Positions 42,158 to 53,300 of a stretch of DNA of 64,000 nt are shown piece after piece. The translations under genes were made by a program, and so were the position numbers. The stretch lies in NCBI GenBank assembly GCA_965227745.1, contig OZ245769.1:744001-808000 (forward strand), given 5' to 3'. The notes beneath the pieces are model-generated. The model was given only the letters and a program-made list of their open reading frames with translations, was not told the DNA's origin and did no database searches. Numbering within the stretch: position 1 is the stretch's first letter; the number at the start of each line of letters is the position of its first letter. Origin of the DNA: GAS368 sp965227745 (GTDB taxonomy: Bacteria; Verrucomicrobiota; Verrucomicrobiia; Opitutales; Opitutaceae).

Positions 42158-43285
42158 CTAGTAGTCGAAGAGATGCTCGAGCCGGAGGCCCTTGGCGTCG
42201 AGATCGCGGAGGACGGGGCCGAGGTCTTTGACCGGGACTTGCACGGCGACGCGCTTAAGTTCGGGACCGGTCAGGAGCGTCATGGCGAAAAGTGGTCGAC
42301 CGCCACTAAGATTATAGGTCCAGGTACTCGGAGCGACGAGCGTGAGCATGATCTCGTCGTTGCCGGCGACTTCGTCGAACTGCACGCCGTCACGGGCAAG
42401 GAGCGGAACGGTATCGGTGAAGCCCTGATAGTGCGGGACAGTGATGATCCAATGCCCGGGGCCGAGCATTCGGACGGGGCGGACACCAGGGCGCGCGAGG
42501 GTGGCATCGCTCAGAGCGTGAGCGGAGAGATAGATCTCCGTGTCGGCCACGCCGAAGACGGAACGGCTGGCGAAACGGATTACGCCGGCATAGATGGCCT
42601 TTACGCCGTACTCGAGACTGAGGAAGAATTTGCGCTCGGTTTTGCGGAGAAAATTGCGACCGAAGAGCGTGTTGGTGGACCACAGTTCGCGAAATTTTCT
42701 CCCGAACGGATATTCGAACCACGGCTGCGTAGGAATGAAATCGCCGTACTCGCGAGCCATCTGGGCGGCGAATTCATCTTCCGGCGTTCGAGCACTGGCG
42801 GTCCATTCGAAGACGCGGCCGACAGTTTTTTCGTAGGCGCCCTTTATGGCGAATTCGAACGTGGAACTCGTGCTGATCACGCCCAGCATGAGATTGTAGC
42901 CTCCGTTGAATGGGTAGTGACGTCGCGTCATCGCGTACGTCTGCGTGTAGCCACTCCAAATTTGGCCAATGGCGCGGAAATACGGGAATCGGCTGGGGTG
43001 TTCGCGCGCGATGAAGGTGGCATACTCCTGGGGATTGAAGACAAGGTACCACTCGGTAAAAGTGAGATAGGTGGAGTCCTCGGCGCGGCGGTACTTTGGG
43101 ATACCGTCAATGCTCGTCACGAGGTCCGCTGGCAGCGGGCGGTCCACCGGCGCGAAATCCTGCTGTACGCAGCGGACCGCAATCATAAAAGCCGCGACGG
43201 AAAGGACAGCGGCGGTGAGACCGCTAACGAAGCCCCACAAAAGAGCCCGTCGGATCAGCCGGCTGTGATAAATTCGGCGCAACAT
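42158..43285 (-). CDS. Membrane-anchored protein of unknown function
   Basis: 375 residues with one N-terminal helix (LLWGFVSGLTAAVLSVAAFMIAV) and a large predicted extracytoplasmic domain rich in aromatic residues (TYLTFTEWYLVFNPQEYATFIARE, FFLSLEYGVKAIYAGVIRF). No family is recognised. Its ATG (43285) overlaps the stop of the upstream gene by one base and its own stop is 20 bases from the oxidase start, so all three form an operon and may act in one oxidation process at the membrane. Confidence 0.75.
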   Translation of the reverse strand: MLRRIYHSRLIRRALLWGFVSGLTAAVLSVAAFMIAVRCVQQDFAPVDRPLPADLVTSIDGIPKYRRAEDSTYLTFTEWYLVFNPQEYATFIAREHPSRFPYFRAIGQIWSGYTQTYAMTRRHYPFNGGYNLMLGVISTSSTFEFAIKGAYEKTVGRVFEWTASARTPEDEFAAQMAREYGDFIPTQPWFEYPFGRKFRELWSTNTLFGRNFLRKTERKFFLSLEYGVKAIYAGVIRFASRSVFGVADTEIYLSAHALSDATLARPGVRPVRMLGPGHWIITVPHYQGFTDTVPLLARDGVQFDEVAGNDEIMLTLVAPSTWTYNLSGGRPLFAMTLLTGPELKRVAVQVPVKDLGPVLRDLDAKGLRLEHLFDY

Positions 43286-43740
43286 CAGGGCGATTTGGCG
43301 GCGGCGGGTTGCGCGGACGGTCGCTTGCTCAACCAGAAACCAATGAAGAGCATGGTCACTGGGATGAGAATGTGCGGGGTGTTGGCGAGGACGTTGCGCA
43401 CGCTGAAATCGGCCGTCTGAGGACCCACGCGGCAGATTTCGCCATTGAGAAACTCTACGCCAAAGAAAATCCCCGTGACGGCATCGATGGCGTAGGGGAT
43501 GCCGGCCCACTTGAAGTAGTTCACCGACGAGCGATGGGAGCGCCAGGCGGCATAGACGGCTAAGATGCCGGAAATCAGGTGAAAAATATCATCCACTGGA
43601 TCGATCGTGAAGGTGCCGAGCAAGCGGCCACGCCGGTCGGTAAGCCCCGGCCAGTGACTCAGCGCAACGATGAAGAGAAAATTGGCCGCGTAGAACCACG
43701 CGAGCCACTGGATAAGGGAAATTTTCTTGCGCGTGGACAT
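43285..43740 (-). CDS. Four-helix membrane protein (DUF4383-like)
   Basis: 151 residues with four membrane helices: LIQWLAWFYAANFLFIVALSH, DPVDDIFHLISGILAVYAAW, YAIDAVTGIFFGVEFL and TPHILIPVTMLFIGFWL. The pattern, with an Asp/His-containing second helix, resembles DUF4383 proteins. ATG 43740 is chosen since upstream codons are not conserved. First gene of the oxidase operon. Function unknown. Confidence 0.75.
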   Translation of the reverse strand: MSTRKKISLIQWLAWFYAANFLFIVALSHWPGLTDRRGRLLGTFTIDPVDDIFHLISGILAVYAAWRSHRSSVNYFKWAGIPYAIDAVTGIFFGVEFLNGEICRVGPQTADFSVRNVLANTPHILIPVTMLFIGFWLSKRPSAQPAAAKSP

Positions 43741-43809
43741 ATATAGGACTGCTCGGCGGCGATTTACGGCGCGCGTTGCAGGCGTGTCCACGGTTAACTG
43801 AGACCTAAA

Positions 43810-43974
43810 TTACCGGTGATTATGGATGGTTGAGACCACAATTGTGATGTCATCGGCGAGTGATATAGCAGTAACAGTGCCGGAGGTTTTCTCGCGGCGA
43901 GTCAGCGGCAGGACGTCGAGACCGGGACGCCTCACGACAAGTCTCAATTGTTCGTGCGACAGCTTTCGCGGCAT
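43810..43974 (-). CDS. Possible small protein, faintly CsrA-like
   Basis: 54-codon frame (MPRKLSHEQLRL ... ending DDITIVVSTIHNHR). The segment VLPLTRREKTSG followed by DDITIVV recalls the CsrA start (M-x-V-LTRR ... DDIxIxV), but it is interrupted by an insertion and lacks the rest of CsrA. It may be a small protein, a decayed gene, or chance. It is the only notable thing in the gap 43741-44093. Confidence 0.3.
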   Translation of the reverse strand: MPRKLSHEQLRLVVRRPGLDVLPLTRREKTSGTVTAISLADDITIVVSTIHNHR

Positions 43975-44093
43975 CCGTGCGGGTACGCCGCCTCCCCAAG
44001 CGCTCACCTTGAGCTGATTGAGGCGTGGGACGAATCCGCTAAATTATCGAGCCGCGTTCGACTCGAGCGCCCCCACGTACTGCAGCGCCGCGA

Positions 44094-44717
44094 CTAAACG
44101 CTCTTCCGCCGCCGCACCACCGCCACCGTCAGCGCCCCCGCGCCAAACAGCAGCGCATACGTCGCCGGCTCCGGAATCGCACTCGCGACCGCGGTGAAGG
44201 ACGCCGATAGGCCCGACGTGGCATTCACCGTCACCAGACCCTGCTGGACCGTCCAACTCGCCGAACTGTTCACGGTGTAAAGTCCGTAGGAGGCTCCGCT
44301 AAGCAGCGAAAAATCGCTCGCCGCCGAGAGATTGGGAAACCACACAATCGCTAGCTGATCGCCGACGCTCAGGTTCGGGAAACTCGAATCACCAAAGGTG
44401 ATCGGGCCGGCGGTATCGTTGGCATCCGAGGTGCCGAAGTCGAAGGCGGCCGTGCGACTCAGAATCTGGTAGTTGCCATTGAGGATGCTGCCGACCTGTA
44501 GGTTGCCGGCCTGCAGGGTCGTAAAGCCCGCACCCGCCGTCGACGGCCCGCCGACATTTGCCAGCAGCAGCACCAAGCTCCCGTCCGCGACCGGCGCGCC
44601 GCCCGCCGTTCGAGCGTCAGGCAGGCCATACTGGATCGTGGTTTGATCCGCCCGCGCGGTGACCGCGAATGCGCTGAGCACGGCAAGGGCGAAGAGGTGG
44701 CGAATCGACGACATCAT
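44094..44717 (-). CDS. PEP-CTERM sorting-domain protein
   Basis: 207-residue exported protein. Signal peptide IRHLFALAVLSAFAVTARA, then a Gly/Ser/Ala-rich beta domain, ending in AIPEPATYALLFGAGALT and VAVVRRRKSV: the PEP motif, hydrophobic helix and basic tail recognised by exosortase. Such proteins are moved to the cell surface or matrix. No known domain lies in between. It is the last gene of the large surface operon, 9 bases after the TIGR02597 gene. Its last 87 coding bases recur at 40529-40615. Confidence 0.9.
   Translation of the reverse strand: MMSSIRHLFALAVLSAFAVTARADQTTIQYGLPDARTAGGAPVADGSLVLLLANVGGPSTAGAGFTTLQAGNLQVGSILNGNYQILSRTAAFDFGTSDANDTAGPITFGDSSFPNLSVGDQLAIVWFPNLSAASDFSLLSGASYGLYTVNSSASWTVQQGLVTVNATSGLSASFTAVASAIPEPATYALLFGAGALTVAVVRRRKSV
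44103..44189. repeat. 87-base direct repeat, copy B
   Basis: Within the 3' end of the PEP-CTERM gene; matches 40529-40615 except at one base. Together the copies flank bases 40616-44102, which contain the oxidase operon. Confidence 0.9.
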
Positions 44718-44726
44718 AGTTGTAAA

Positions 44727-45815
44727 TTATTTTAGGTAGGCGGGCACGCCATTCCAAGTGCTCATTTCCGGCACGGTGCCCTTTTGTTTCCGGATCACGT
44801 AGCCTTCTCCGGGCTTCAACGTGTAGGAATCCGCAGTGGTCGCGAGCGCGCCGACCTTGTACCACCCGGCTGATTTCGTCGGCGTGCCTGCGAAGTAAAA
44901 GAAAATGGCCGACGGCGATTTGTTATAGCCGATGGCCGTGTTGTCGTAAACCAACAGCTCGTCCGTATGGACCGAGGCGCTCGTCGACGGCCGAAACGCA
45001 CCCGAGTCAATGAGCCGGGTCGCGTTCAACGCGATCGGCGTGGCCACCGGCAGCGACACCAAGTTGTCCTGATCCACATTCGCCGCCTTCGTGCGGAGCG
45101 GCATGCGGAAACCAGCCATCTGCACGCCACCCATCACAGTGAGGATGGTATCGCCCACGCTGTTGTGGCGCACGACAAAATAGGTGTGCGGATTCAGCCG
45201 CTGCTGCCCCGATGTCGAAGCGAGCGCGCCGACCTTATACCAACCCGCCGCCTTTGAGGGCGTGCCGGCAAAATAGAAAAAGATCGAGGACGCCGAGAGG
45301 TTCACCCCCGCCGCCGAATCATCAAACAACAGCACTTCGCTCTCGTGCACCGCCGCGCTCGTCGACGCCTTGATCCCCCGTCCCGCCGGAAACAGTGTGT
45401 CGAGGGTCCAGTACGGCACTACGCACACGAGATCGGCGTTGGCCGCAGCATTCACCGTTACGGTTTTCAGCGTTGCGAGATCATAGCCCCCAGCATCCAC
45501 CGTCAGCGTGCGCGAATTCACCGCCGTGATCGGCAGCACCGCGCCTTCGAGCGCGCCGCTCATCATCAGGGCAAACGCCCCCTCCGCCGGAATTGCGGGG
45601 ATGTCCGCGGTCAGCACGAGCAGGTTGTTCGAGCGCGAAGAGACCGTCGTCTCGACCAGCGGGCTCCGCTGCAGCGGCAGCGACACGATGGTGTCGGAGC
45701 TGCCGCGCAAGCGCAGGCGAAACGCCCCGACCGGATCGCTGATCTCCGCCGCCGTTGCAAGCGCCGCCGTGGCGACGATTGCGGCTGTGAATCGAATGAG
45801 AAATTTCCAGTTCAT
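44727..45815 (-). CDS. TIGR02597 family secreted protein
   Basis: 362-residue exported protein with signal peptide MNWKFLIRFTAAIVATAALATAA. Two internal copies of a unit of about 120 residues are visible, with SASSIFFYFAGTPSKAAGWY and SPSAIFFYFAGTPTKSAGWY as cores. This arrangement matches TIGR02597, a family found in Verrucomicrobia of unknown function, usually beside PEP-CTERM or giant beta-helix genes. ATG 45815 overlaps the stop of the upstream gene by four bases, so translation is coupled. Confidence 0.85.
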   Translation of the reverse strand: MNWKFLIRFTAAIVATAALATAAEISDPVGAFRLRLRGSSDTIVSLPLQRSPLVETTVSSRSNNLLVLTADIPAIPAEGAFALMMSGALEGAVLPITAVNSRTLTVDAGGYDLATLKTVTVNAAANADLVCVVPYWTLDTLFPAGRGIKASTSAAVHESEVLLFDDSAAGVNLSASSIFFYFAGTPSKAAGWYKVGALASTSGQQRLNPHTYFVVRHNSVGDTILTVMGGVQMAGFRMPLRTKAANVDQDNLVSLPVATPIALNATRLIDSGAFRPSTSASVHTDELLVYDNTAIGYNKSPSAIFFYFAGTPTKSAGWYKVGALATTADSYTLKPGEGYVIRKQKGTVPEMSTWNGVPAYLK

Positions 45816-47320
45816 GAGCGGAGAGGCGGGTTGCAGTCAGCCAGAGTGGACGAACTTTTGCGGCGGTGTCGCCGCCACCAAATACCGCACCCGAGCGCCG
45901 CGCCACCGGTCCAGAGTGCGACGGTAGCCGGCTCTGGAATGCCGGAAACCGTGATGACACCCGTCGAGTTGAGCACGCTGATATCCCAGTCGAGGTTGTT
46001 GCCGAGCGTCGGCAACTGCTGCACGGCAAACGCACTCTGATAGTTCGCGGCGTCGAATAATTTAAACGACTGCCCGTAGCTCGGCGCGAAGCCGTCGATC
46101 AGATTGATCGCCAGTGTCCCGCCAAAGGTCAGCGTCCCGGTCACGATCAACTGGTCGAAATTAACTCCCGCCGTGGTCCCGCCGATTTCCATCGTGGTGA
46201 CGACACCTGCGCCCAGCGTGAGATTGCCCGTCACCGTCACCGCCGCCGGGCTGTTGCCGGGTGAAAACGCGCCGTTCATCACGATGTTGCCCGTGTAGTT
46301 ACCCGCGCCGCGCACGCTGCCGTTAAACACGAGCGACCCCACCGTCGGCCCGGAGATCGATCCCTGCGTGATGAGATTGCGCGAGATCGAGCCCGAGGCG
46401 ATCAGGCTGGCGCCGGCGTCGATGGTTACGTTTCCGCCCGCCCCACCGAAGCCGGAGGGCAACTCGACCGTGCCACTCGTTACAGTCAGCGCACCCGTGA
46501 ACCCGTCCGGCTGCGACAACACCAGCGAGTTGGTGCCCGATTTCACCAGCGTGCCATTTCCCGTGAGCTGGCCGCCCAGTGTGAGGGAACTGTTGGCCGC
46601 GATTTCACTCGAGCCGGTCACGGCGACCGGATTGGCAAACGATGAGGTGCTGCTATTGGCCAGCTTCGAGCTGTCGAGTTTCAACTGCGTCGAGCCATCC
46701 GGCGTGACCGTGAGATTCAGGCTCCACGATTGGAGCGTCGCTGTGCCACCCGCGCCTTGGTCGGAGATGTAGAGCGACCAGGTGCCGCTCGGCGAGAGGC
46801 CGTTGAACGTCGCCAGATTATTTCCGCTCGGCGCCGCGAGCGGGTCGTTCGACCGCCCATCCGGTGCCCACACGCCCGTGAGCAGGCCATTGGCCGGCGC
46901 CGTCCCGAGGGCATTGCGATAGAAATGCACGTTCCCGTTGGCGGCGTTGTCGGAAAAGGTCACCGCGAATCCATTGTCGGAATAGCCAAATGGATTCGTG
47001 TTCGATACACCCGTGCGGTTGAGCAGCACCGCTGACCCGGTGCCGTGATTGAGCCGCATGAAGTAGTCGCCGTTAAACATGGGCTGGCCGTTCACGCCGC
47101 TCATCACGACATCGACGGTGACATTGGAAATCGCCCCGCCGCCGACGTCGAAGGTGCGCGTGTCGGTGATGTCGGTCTGATCAGGTATCGTAATATTGGA
47201 TACAAACGATCGCGTGATGACGATCTGCGCGGGTGCGAGCGTGGCGAGCAGCAGCGCCGCGAGGGCCGCGAAACCCATCCGGCCGCGGGCTGAAACAAAG
47301 GAAATAGTGAAGAGATTCAT
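45812..47320 (-). CDS. P-domain and autotransporter-strand PEP-CTERM protein
   Basis: 502-residue exported protein. Signal peptide in the first 30 residues (GFAALAALLLATLAPAQ). Residues about 35-210 resemble a proprotein-convertase P-domain (SNITIPDQTDITDTRTFDV ... FNGLSPSGTWSLYISDQG ... LQSWSLNL). Residues about 225-420 are autotransporter-associated beta-strand repeats (LTGNGTLVKSGTNSLVLSQP, GTVELPSGF). The C-terminus has IPEPATVALWTGGAALGCG and WWRRHRRK, a PEP-CTERM signal with a longer tail. ATG 47320 follows the giant gene by 10 bases. No protease domain accompanies the P-domain; a structural or binding role is likelier. Confidence 0.88.
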   Translation of the reverse strand: MNLFTISFVSARGRMGFAALAALLLATLAPAQIVITRSFVSNITIPDQTDITDTRTFDVGGGAISNVTVDVVMSGVNGQPMFNGDYFMRLNHGTGSAVLLNRTGVSNTNPFGYSDNGFAVTFSDNAANGNVHFYRNALGTAPANGLLTGVWAPDGRSNDPLAAPSGNNLATFNGLSPSGTWSLYISDQGAGGTATLQSWSLNLTVTPDGSTQLKLDSSKLANSSTSSFANPVAVTGSSEIAANSSLTLGGQLTGNGTLVKSGTNSLVLSQPDGFTGALTVTSGTVELPSGFGGAGGNVTIDAGASLIASGSISRNLITQGSISGPTVGSLVFNGSVRGAGNYTGNIVMNGAFSPGNSPAAVTVTGNLTLGAGVVTTMEIGGTTAGVNFDQLIVTGTLTFGGTLAINLIDGFAPSYGQSFKLFDAANYQSAFAVQQLPTLGNNLDWDISVLNSTGVITVSGIPEPATVALWTGGAALGCGIWWRRHRRKSSSTLADCNPPLRS

Positions 47321-47330
47321 GGCGGGCCGG

Positions 47331-50300
47331 TTATTCGTTTCGCACTGCGCGGTAGAAGCGTCCCGCGCCGTCCGGCGGCGCATCGGGATCGTTGACGGTG
47401 TACACGCCGAGGGAATTGGCCGTCGCGGTCGCGAGCGTGGTCCAGGTGACGAGGTCGGTGGAGACTTGGATGGTGTAGCTCCGGCCCGCGATGCCGGCAT
47501 AGCTCAGCGCCACGCCGGTCTCGCCCACGCCCGTGCGCGCGGTGATCGAGAGATTCGTGCGGGTGGAGGGCGGCGGGGCCTCGACCGTGATGCGCAGCGT
47601 GCCCGTGCTGGTCGCACCGCGAGCATCGCGTACCGTGTAGGTGATGCTGTCGTTGGCCGTGATGGCGGCCGAGGGGGCGTAGTACACCCAGCCATCGATC
47701 ACGTTGACCGTTACCCCCAGCGTGCTCGTGGCGGCCGCACTCACAAAGGTGAGCGCATCGCCGTCGGGATCGCTGTCATTGGCGAGCAGTGTGACGGTGG
47801 AGATCTTTGCCACCTGGCCCGTGGGACGCGACAGGGCGTCGTCGGCGGCCACCGGCGGGCGATTGATGAAGATCGAGACCGTGGCCGTCGCGAAGTTTCC
47901 GGTCGAGTCGGTCACGCGGTACACGAAGCTGTCGGAGCCAAAGACCCCCGCGTTCGGCGTGTACGTGAGATTCGGCGCCGTGCCGCTGAGCGTGCCGCGC
48001 AGCGGCGTGCTTTGGAAGCTATACGTCAACGCGAGTCCGTCGGGATGCGACGCCGCGAGCGTAAATGTCTTCGGCGTGTTGATCAGCGCCGTGACCGACG
48101 AGGCGAGCGCCACCGGCGACTGCGCGGGCACGGTCATGCGCAACGTGAGATGATACGTCGGCTCGGCCCCGTAGACGGTGAAGTCGTCCGCCACGTTGAG
48201 CGTGAGCGGAATATCCTCGGTGTAGCCCGGTGCCAGCGTACGGCTGCTCAAGGTCCGGTAGCCGATCTTGCGCAGCTTGGCCGTTACACTCGCCGGCGTG
48301 CCGGTGAAGAAGAACCTGTAGTTGATGGGCGTCGAAATGATCTCGCCCGTATCGGGATCGGTATGGTCTTCGTATCCATCCAAGGTCGGGAAAACACCGT
48401 CGGAGAAATCGACATTGGTGAGTTCGCCCTTGGTCGCGTCCGGCGCCATCACGGTGACCGAGACGTTTTGCGGCGGGCTCTCCGGGTCGATCACGCTCGC
48501 CGTGGCGAACGGCTGCGCCGTCGTCGTGCTGGAAATGGCAATCTTCGTCGGGGCGAGCGTCATGCCCGTGATGGTCGGAGGCGTGTTCAACGCCGGGTCC
48601 ATCATGTAGACGTTGTAAACCGCCGTCGCCGTCTGGCCGTATTGATCCCGGATCAAAACGGTAAACGTGTCGGAGAACACGCCATTCGTCGCCGGCGTGT
48701 AGTGGACGTAAGCGATGAAGTACGGATTCGTCGCGTCGCCGATATTGACCACCTCGGCGACTGCCGTACCCCGCGCCTGACCTTGACCGGCTACGACTTC
48801 GTACTGCAGCGCCTGAGCCTCCGTGAACCCTGCGCTATGATTGCCCGCGATATAAACATCCAGCACGAGGCCCTTGGCTCCGACGGTGTTGCTGCCGGCG
48901 TTTTCGAAGAAAGGCGCGCCCTGCGCGGTGACCGTGATGCTCACCGTCGCCGGGGCCGACTGAACCCCGTTGTCATCGGTCACGCGGAACGTGAATGAAT
49001 CGGTGCCCACGTAGTTCGTCACCGGCGTATACCGGCGCGTGGCGCCTGTGCCGGTGAGATTGCCGTGCTGTGGCGATGCCACGATCGTGAATGACGGCGT
49101 CACGAGCGCCGGCACCGTCGCCGTGAGCGTAATATCCGTGGGCGTGCTCGTCGCCACGATCACCGTCTGCGGCAGCGCCAGCGGCGTCACTCGGGCGGAC
49201 AACGTAACCGGGATATCGCGATTGAAAGTGATCGCGCCGCTCGTCGCGGTCACTCGCACCTTCGGCGTCGCGCCGAGCGTGGGCGACGAAGTTAAAATTT
49301 TAACCTTCGGCGCGGCGAGCGTGCCCGGCAGCGTGATCCATGAGTTCGGCAGGGTCGTCGTGTTCAACGACGTTGCGGTCAGGCTGGTCGCCGGCCCATT
49401 GGTCAGCGTCAGCGGGATCGTGGCCACGCCGTAGATCGACACGGAATCGAGCGCCCCGATTGAGAATAAGCCCGGGCCGGCCACACTGCTCGTACCGGCA
49501 TTGATCGTGAGTGCCCCCGTGCCCGAGGTGGCGGTCAGCAGCGAGGGCACAGTGGAGTCATTGAGGGTGAGTGAAGAAGCGCCCGAAGTTGCGGAGTAGC
49601 TGACAAAGGAAATTCCGTACAACTCGGGCAGCGTCTGCGTAAATGTCACGCGCGTGAGCGACACGGCTCCGTTGATGGAATGGATCGCATGGCCATCACC
49701 GCCGCCCGCGCCATCGCGGAAGATGCGATTATTGGCCAAGACCGTGTCGGTCATCGTGACCGTGCCGCCGTCATTCATGAGACCGGCGCCGAATGAACCC
49801 GAGGCGTTGTGGACGATGCAGTCGCGAACGGTGACCGATTCGAGCTGCACGCTGCCGCGGTTGTAGATGCCGGCGCCGCCGTTGGGCAGCCCAGAGGCAG
49901 AGGATATCGTGCCGCCCGACAGCGTGAGATTGCGCAGCACGAGCGAGGCCCCCGGCGCGACGTAGAACAAGCGAGAGCCGAGGTTCTGCTCGAGGATGAC
50001 CCCCGGGGCGGCGGTGCCATCGATCGTGAGATTGCCTTCCACACTTGCGATCGTCGGCCCGAGGTTGGGCACCGTGGTCCCGATGCTGTTGAGCGGGATA
50101 CTCTTTCCCGCGAGGTCCGAACTGAGCGTGATCGTGACATTGCCCGGCGTGGACTGCGCGACTTTGAGCGCGTCAATAAACTCTTGGATTGTCGTCACCG
50201 CGTAGCTCGTGGGGCGCACGGAAATATCCACCCGGCCGAGCGCACCGCGATTCCGCGAGTCTCTGACGATGTAGTAGAATTGATCGGTGCCCGAGGCATT

Positions 50301-53300
50301 GGCCGCCGCCGTGTAGGAGACGGTCCGTGCCGTCGTGAGATTGCTCCCCGTGATCTGCGTGACGCCATTGGTCAGGACGCCCTTGGCCGGGAAATCGGTG
50401 ATGGTGTAGGTCGCCGTTTCGGACGCGGCCACCTGGCCGACGAGCGTAATGTCGACCGCTTCGCCCGCGCGGGCGACGACCGATTGCACGCCGCCCGTGG
50501 GCGGAGCGGAATTAGCGACGGAGACACTGGCGACAAACTCCTCCGTGTACGTCATGCCGCTGGCGCCCAATGCCTGTATCCGCAGCGTGAGCGAGGCGTT
50601 GGTGTTCACCGGCGGGATGAAGATGATGCCGTCTGCCGTCGGAGCCTCGAGCGTGCCGGCGGAGCGCACGCCAATCCAGTTAGGCGGGAAAGCGCCGTCG
50701 CTCAGGCGGAGCAGATTGTACAGACCCGTCATGGAGACGGGCACCACGACATTATAACCGGTGATGCTCTGCGGGGCGATCCGCGCCACATAGGCTTCCA
50801 TCGTCGCCGGCAGGGTGCTTTCCCGCGCCACGATATCGAGCTGGCCATTGCTCGTCTGAATCGCGAGCCCGGGCACCGTCGTCGTTTCCCACCGGCTCGT
50901 GGAGCGTGCTGTGGTGGAGGCCAGGAGCACGTCGGCACCCTTCGTCGGTGCGGTGTTGTTCGAGAAGCTCGCGCTCTTGATGCGGGAGTTGCCGTGGAGG
51001 AGGTAGATCGCGCCGCCGGAGCCGGGATTGAGAATGCCATTGGCACTGTTCGAGGCAAAGACGCTGTCCGTCGTATCGAAACTAATGCCCGTGCCATAAA
51101 TTGCGCCGCCCTCGGCGATGTCCGTGGCCGTGGTGCCGAGCGCTTCGTTGAAGTCGACCTGGACGTTGGTCAATTCGACCGCGCCCGCGCTGTAAATCGC
51201 GCCACCGCGTGCCGGCGCGCCGCGCGTGCGGCCACCGCGCAGGATGAGTTTCTTCAAGACCAACCGTCCCGTCGAGGCGACGCGGAAGTGTCGCAGTTCA
51301 TCCACTGCGGGATCGCGGCGGATGATCAGCCCGGGCGCATTCGTGCCATCGATGGTGATGTCGTTGGTGATGAGGAATGCGCTCTTGCCCAGCGCGGTGT
51401 CACCTAAGGTCGAGAGATTAATCGTCGCATTCGCGAGCGACGCGTTGAAGTCGATGCGCCAGGCCCCGCCTTGGGCTGCGGCGGTGGCGAGATGCGCACG
51501 CAGGGTGCCTGCGCCCGAGTCCGCCGCGGAGGTCACCGTGAGGCGATTGTCGGCGACTGTAATTTGAACGGTGCCGGGCACGTTATTGGCAAAGGCATCG
51601 GAGACGGTGAACGAGAAGCTGTCGCTTCCGAGGTACCCGGCGGCGGCTGTGTACGTATACGTTCCCGCAACGCTCGTCGTGGCCAGCGTGCCATGCGCCG
51701 GCTGCACCGGGATGGAGTACGTCATGCCTTCGTTCTCCGGATGCACCGCGAGGAGCGTGATGGTGCGCGGCACTTGTGCTACGGCGGAGATCACTTGGTC
51801 CGTGACGACCGGCTTGTCGACCACGCGAGTGATGTTGAGCGACACCCGGCCCGTGGGCGAAACGCCGCCCGCATCGCGCGGCGCGAGCAGGAAGAAGTCG
51901 TCACCGTAGAGATTTTTCGTCGAGACGAAGGTGAGGCCGCTCAAGTCCGCGAGCGATAGATTCTGATTCAGCGTGACGGCGGTGCCGTTGAGCTTGAGCA
52001 CACCCTTGGTGGGCAGTGCCGTCACTTGGAAACCGGAGAAAATGTAACCGAGGTTCGTTACGATGGGCGAGGTGAAGTCAGACGCCGCAAACGCCTTGGT
52101 GTCGCCTTCGAGCATGGTGACCGCGAAGCCCGGGAAATAGATGCCGGGCATCCAAAAGATCGGCCGCGCGCCTTGCGGCAGGACGAGGTCCGGTGCGCCG
52201 TCATTGTTCAGGTCGGCGACAGCGAGTTGCGCCGCAGCGGTCGCACCAGAAGAAGTCCAACCGAGATCGGTGGCGGTGAAAGCGCCCTTGCCGTCGTTGA
52301 GCCAGAGCTTGTCTGGCGCGGTGCCGGAGATCGTCACGATGTCGTTGTCTCCATCGCCGTCGAAGTCGGCGGCGGCGAGTTGCACGATGGGTCCTGCTTG
52401 CAGCGAGCGGATGTGTTCGAGTTTGCCGGTGCGGTCGTTGCGCCAGATGTGCAGGGTGTCGACGCCGGTGCCGCCCGCGATCACGAGATCGGTCCAGCCG
52501 TCGCCGTCGACATCGGTGAGCGCGATCGTTTGCGTGCCGGCGACGCGAATGGTTGCGGTCGTCGTAAAGACGCCGTTGCCATCGTTCAGCCAGACGGTGA
52601 TGTCGCCCGTGGTCGCGCCGACTTGGACGAAGTCCAGCGCGCCGTCGTGGTTGAGATCTGCGACGAGTGCCTCGCGCGTGCGCTCCGTGGAGCCAAAACG
52701 CTGCGTGCTCGCGGGCACAAACGAGGCGCCGGTATTGAGGAGCAGGAGTTCGCCGTCGACGCCCGCATTGGAGTCGCCGAGTACGAGCAGGTCCTGCTTG
52801 CCGTCGCCGTTGAAGTCGCCCGCGAGCAGGCGCGTGCCGGCGTAGGGGAGGGCGGCCGTCAGCGGCTGGGTCGTCGTGGAGTCCGCGCTGATCGTGCTGA
52901 CGAAGAGCGAAGTTCCACTGCGTGACCCGGCGAAGTCGATGCGGCCATTGCCATCGAAGTCGGCGATCGCAAAGGCCGTCCAGCCCCCCGCGAGGCCGAG
53001 GGGAAGCTGCGTGAAGCCCCCGACGCCGTTGCCCAGATAGATCCAGGCGCTGCTGTCGCCGGCAAACATCAGGTCGGTGCGACCGTCATTGTTCAAATCG
53101 CCCGCGGCGACACCTGTGATCGTGCCGGTGACGACGGAGGAAAGGCTCGCCCCTTGGCGGAAGCTGCCGGCGCGGCTCGACCAGGGAATCGAGAACCGCG
53201 AAACATACGGCGTGAAGGTGCCGCCCAGCGCGGTCGCGAGCGAGCGAGCGAGCGTGACCTCGATCACTTCGCCTGCGGCGAATGTCACGCCCGGCGTCAG

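Noticed and set aside
47196..48998. Several long plus-strand frames opposite the giant gene
   Set aside because: They are Arg/Gly-rich shadows; the minus frame shows repeated conserved domains over more than 16 kb.
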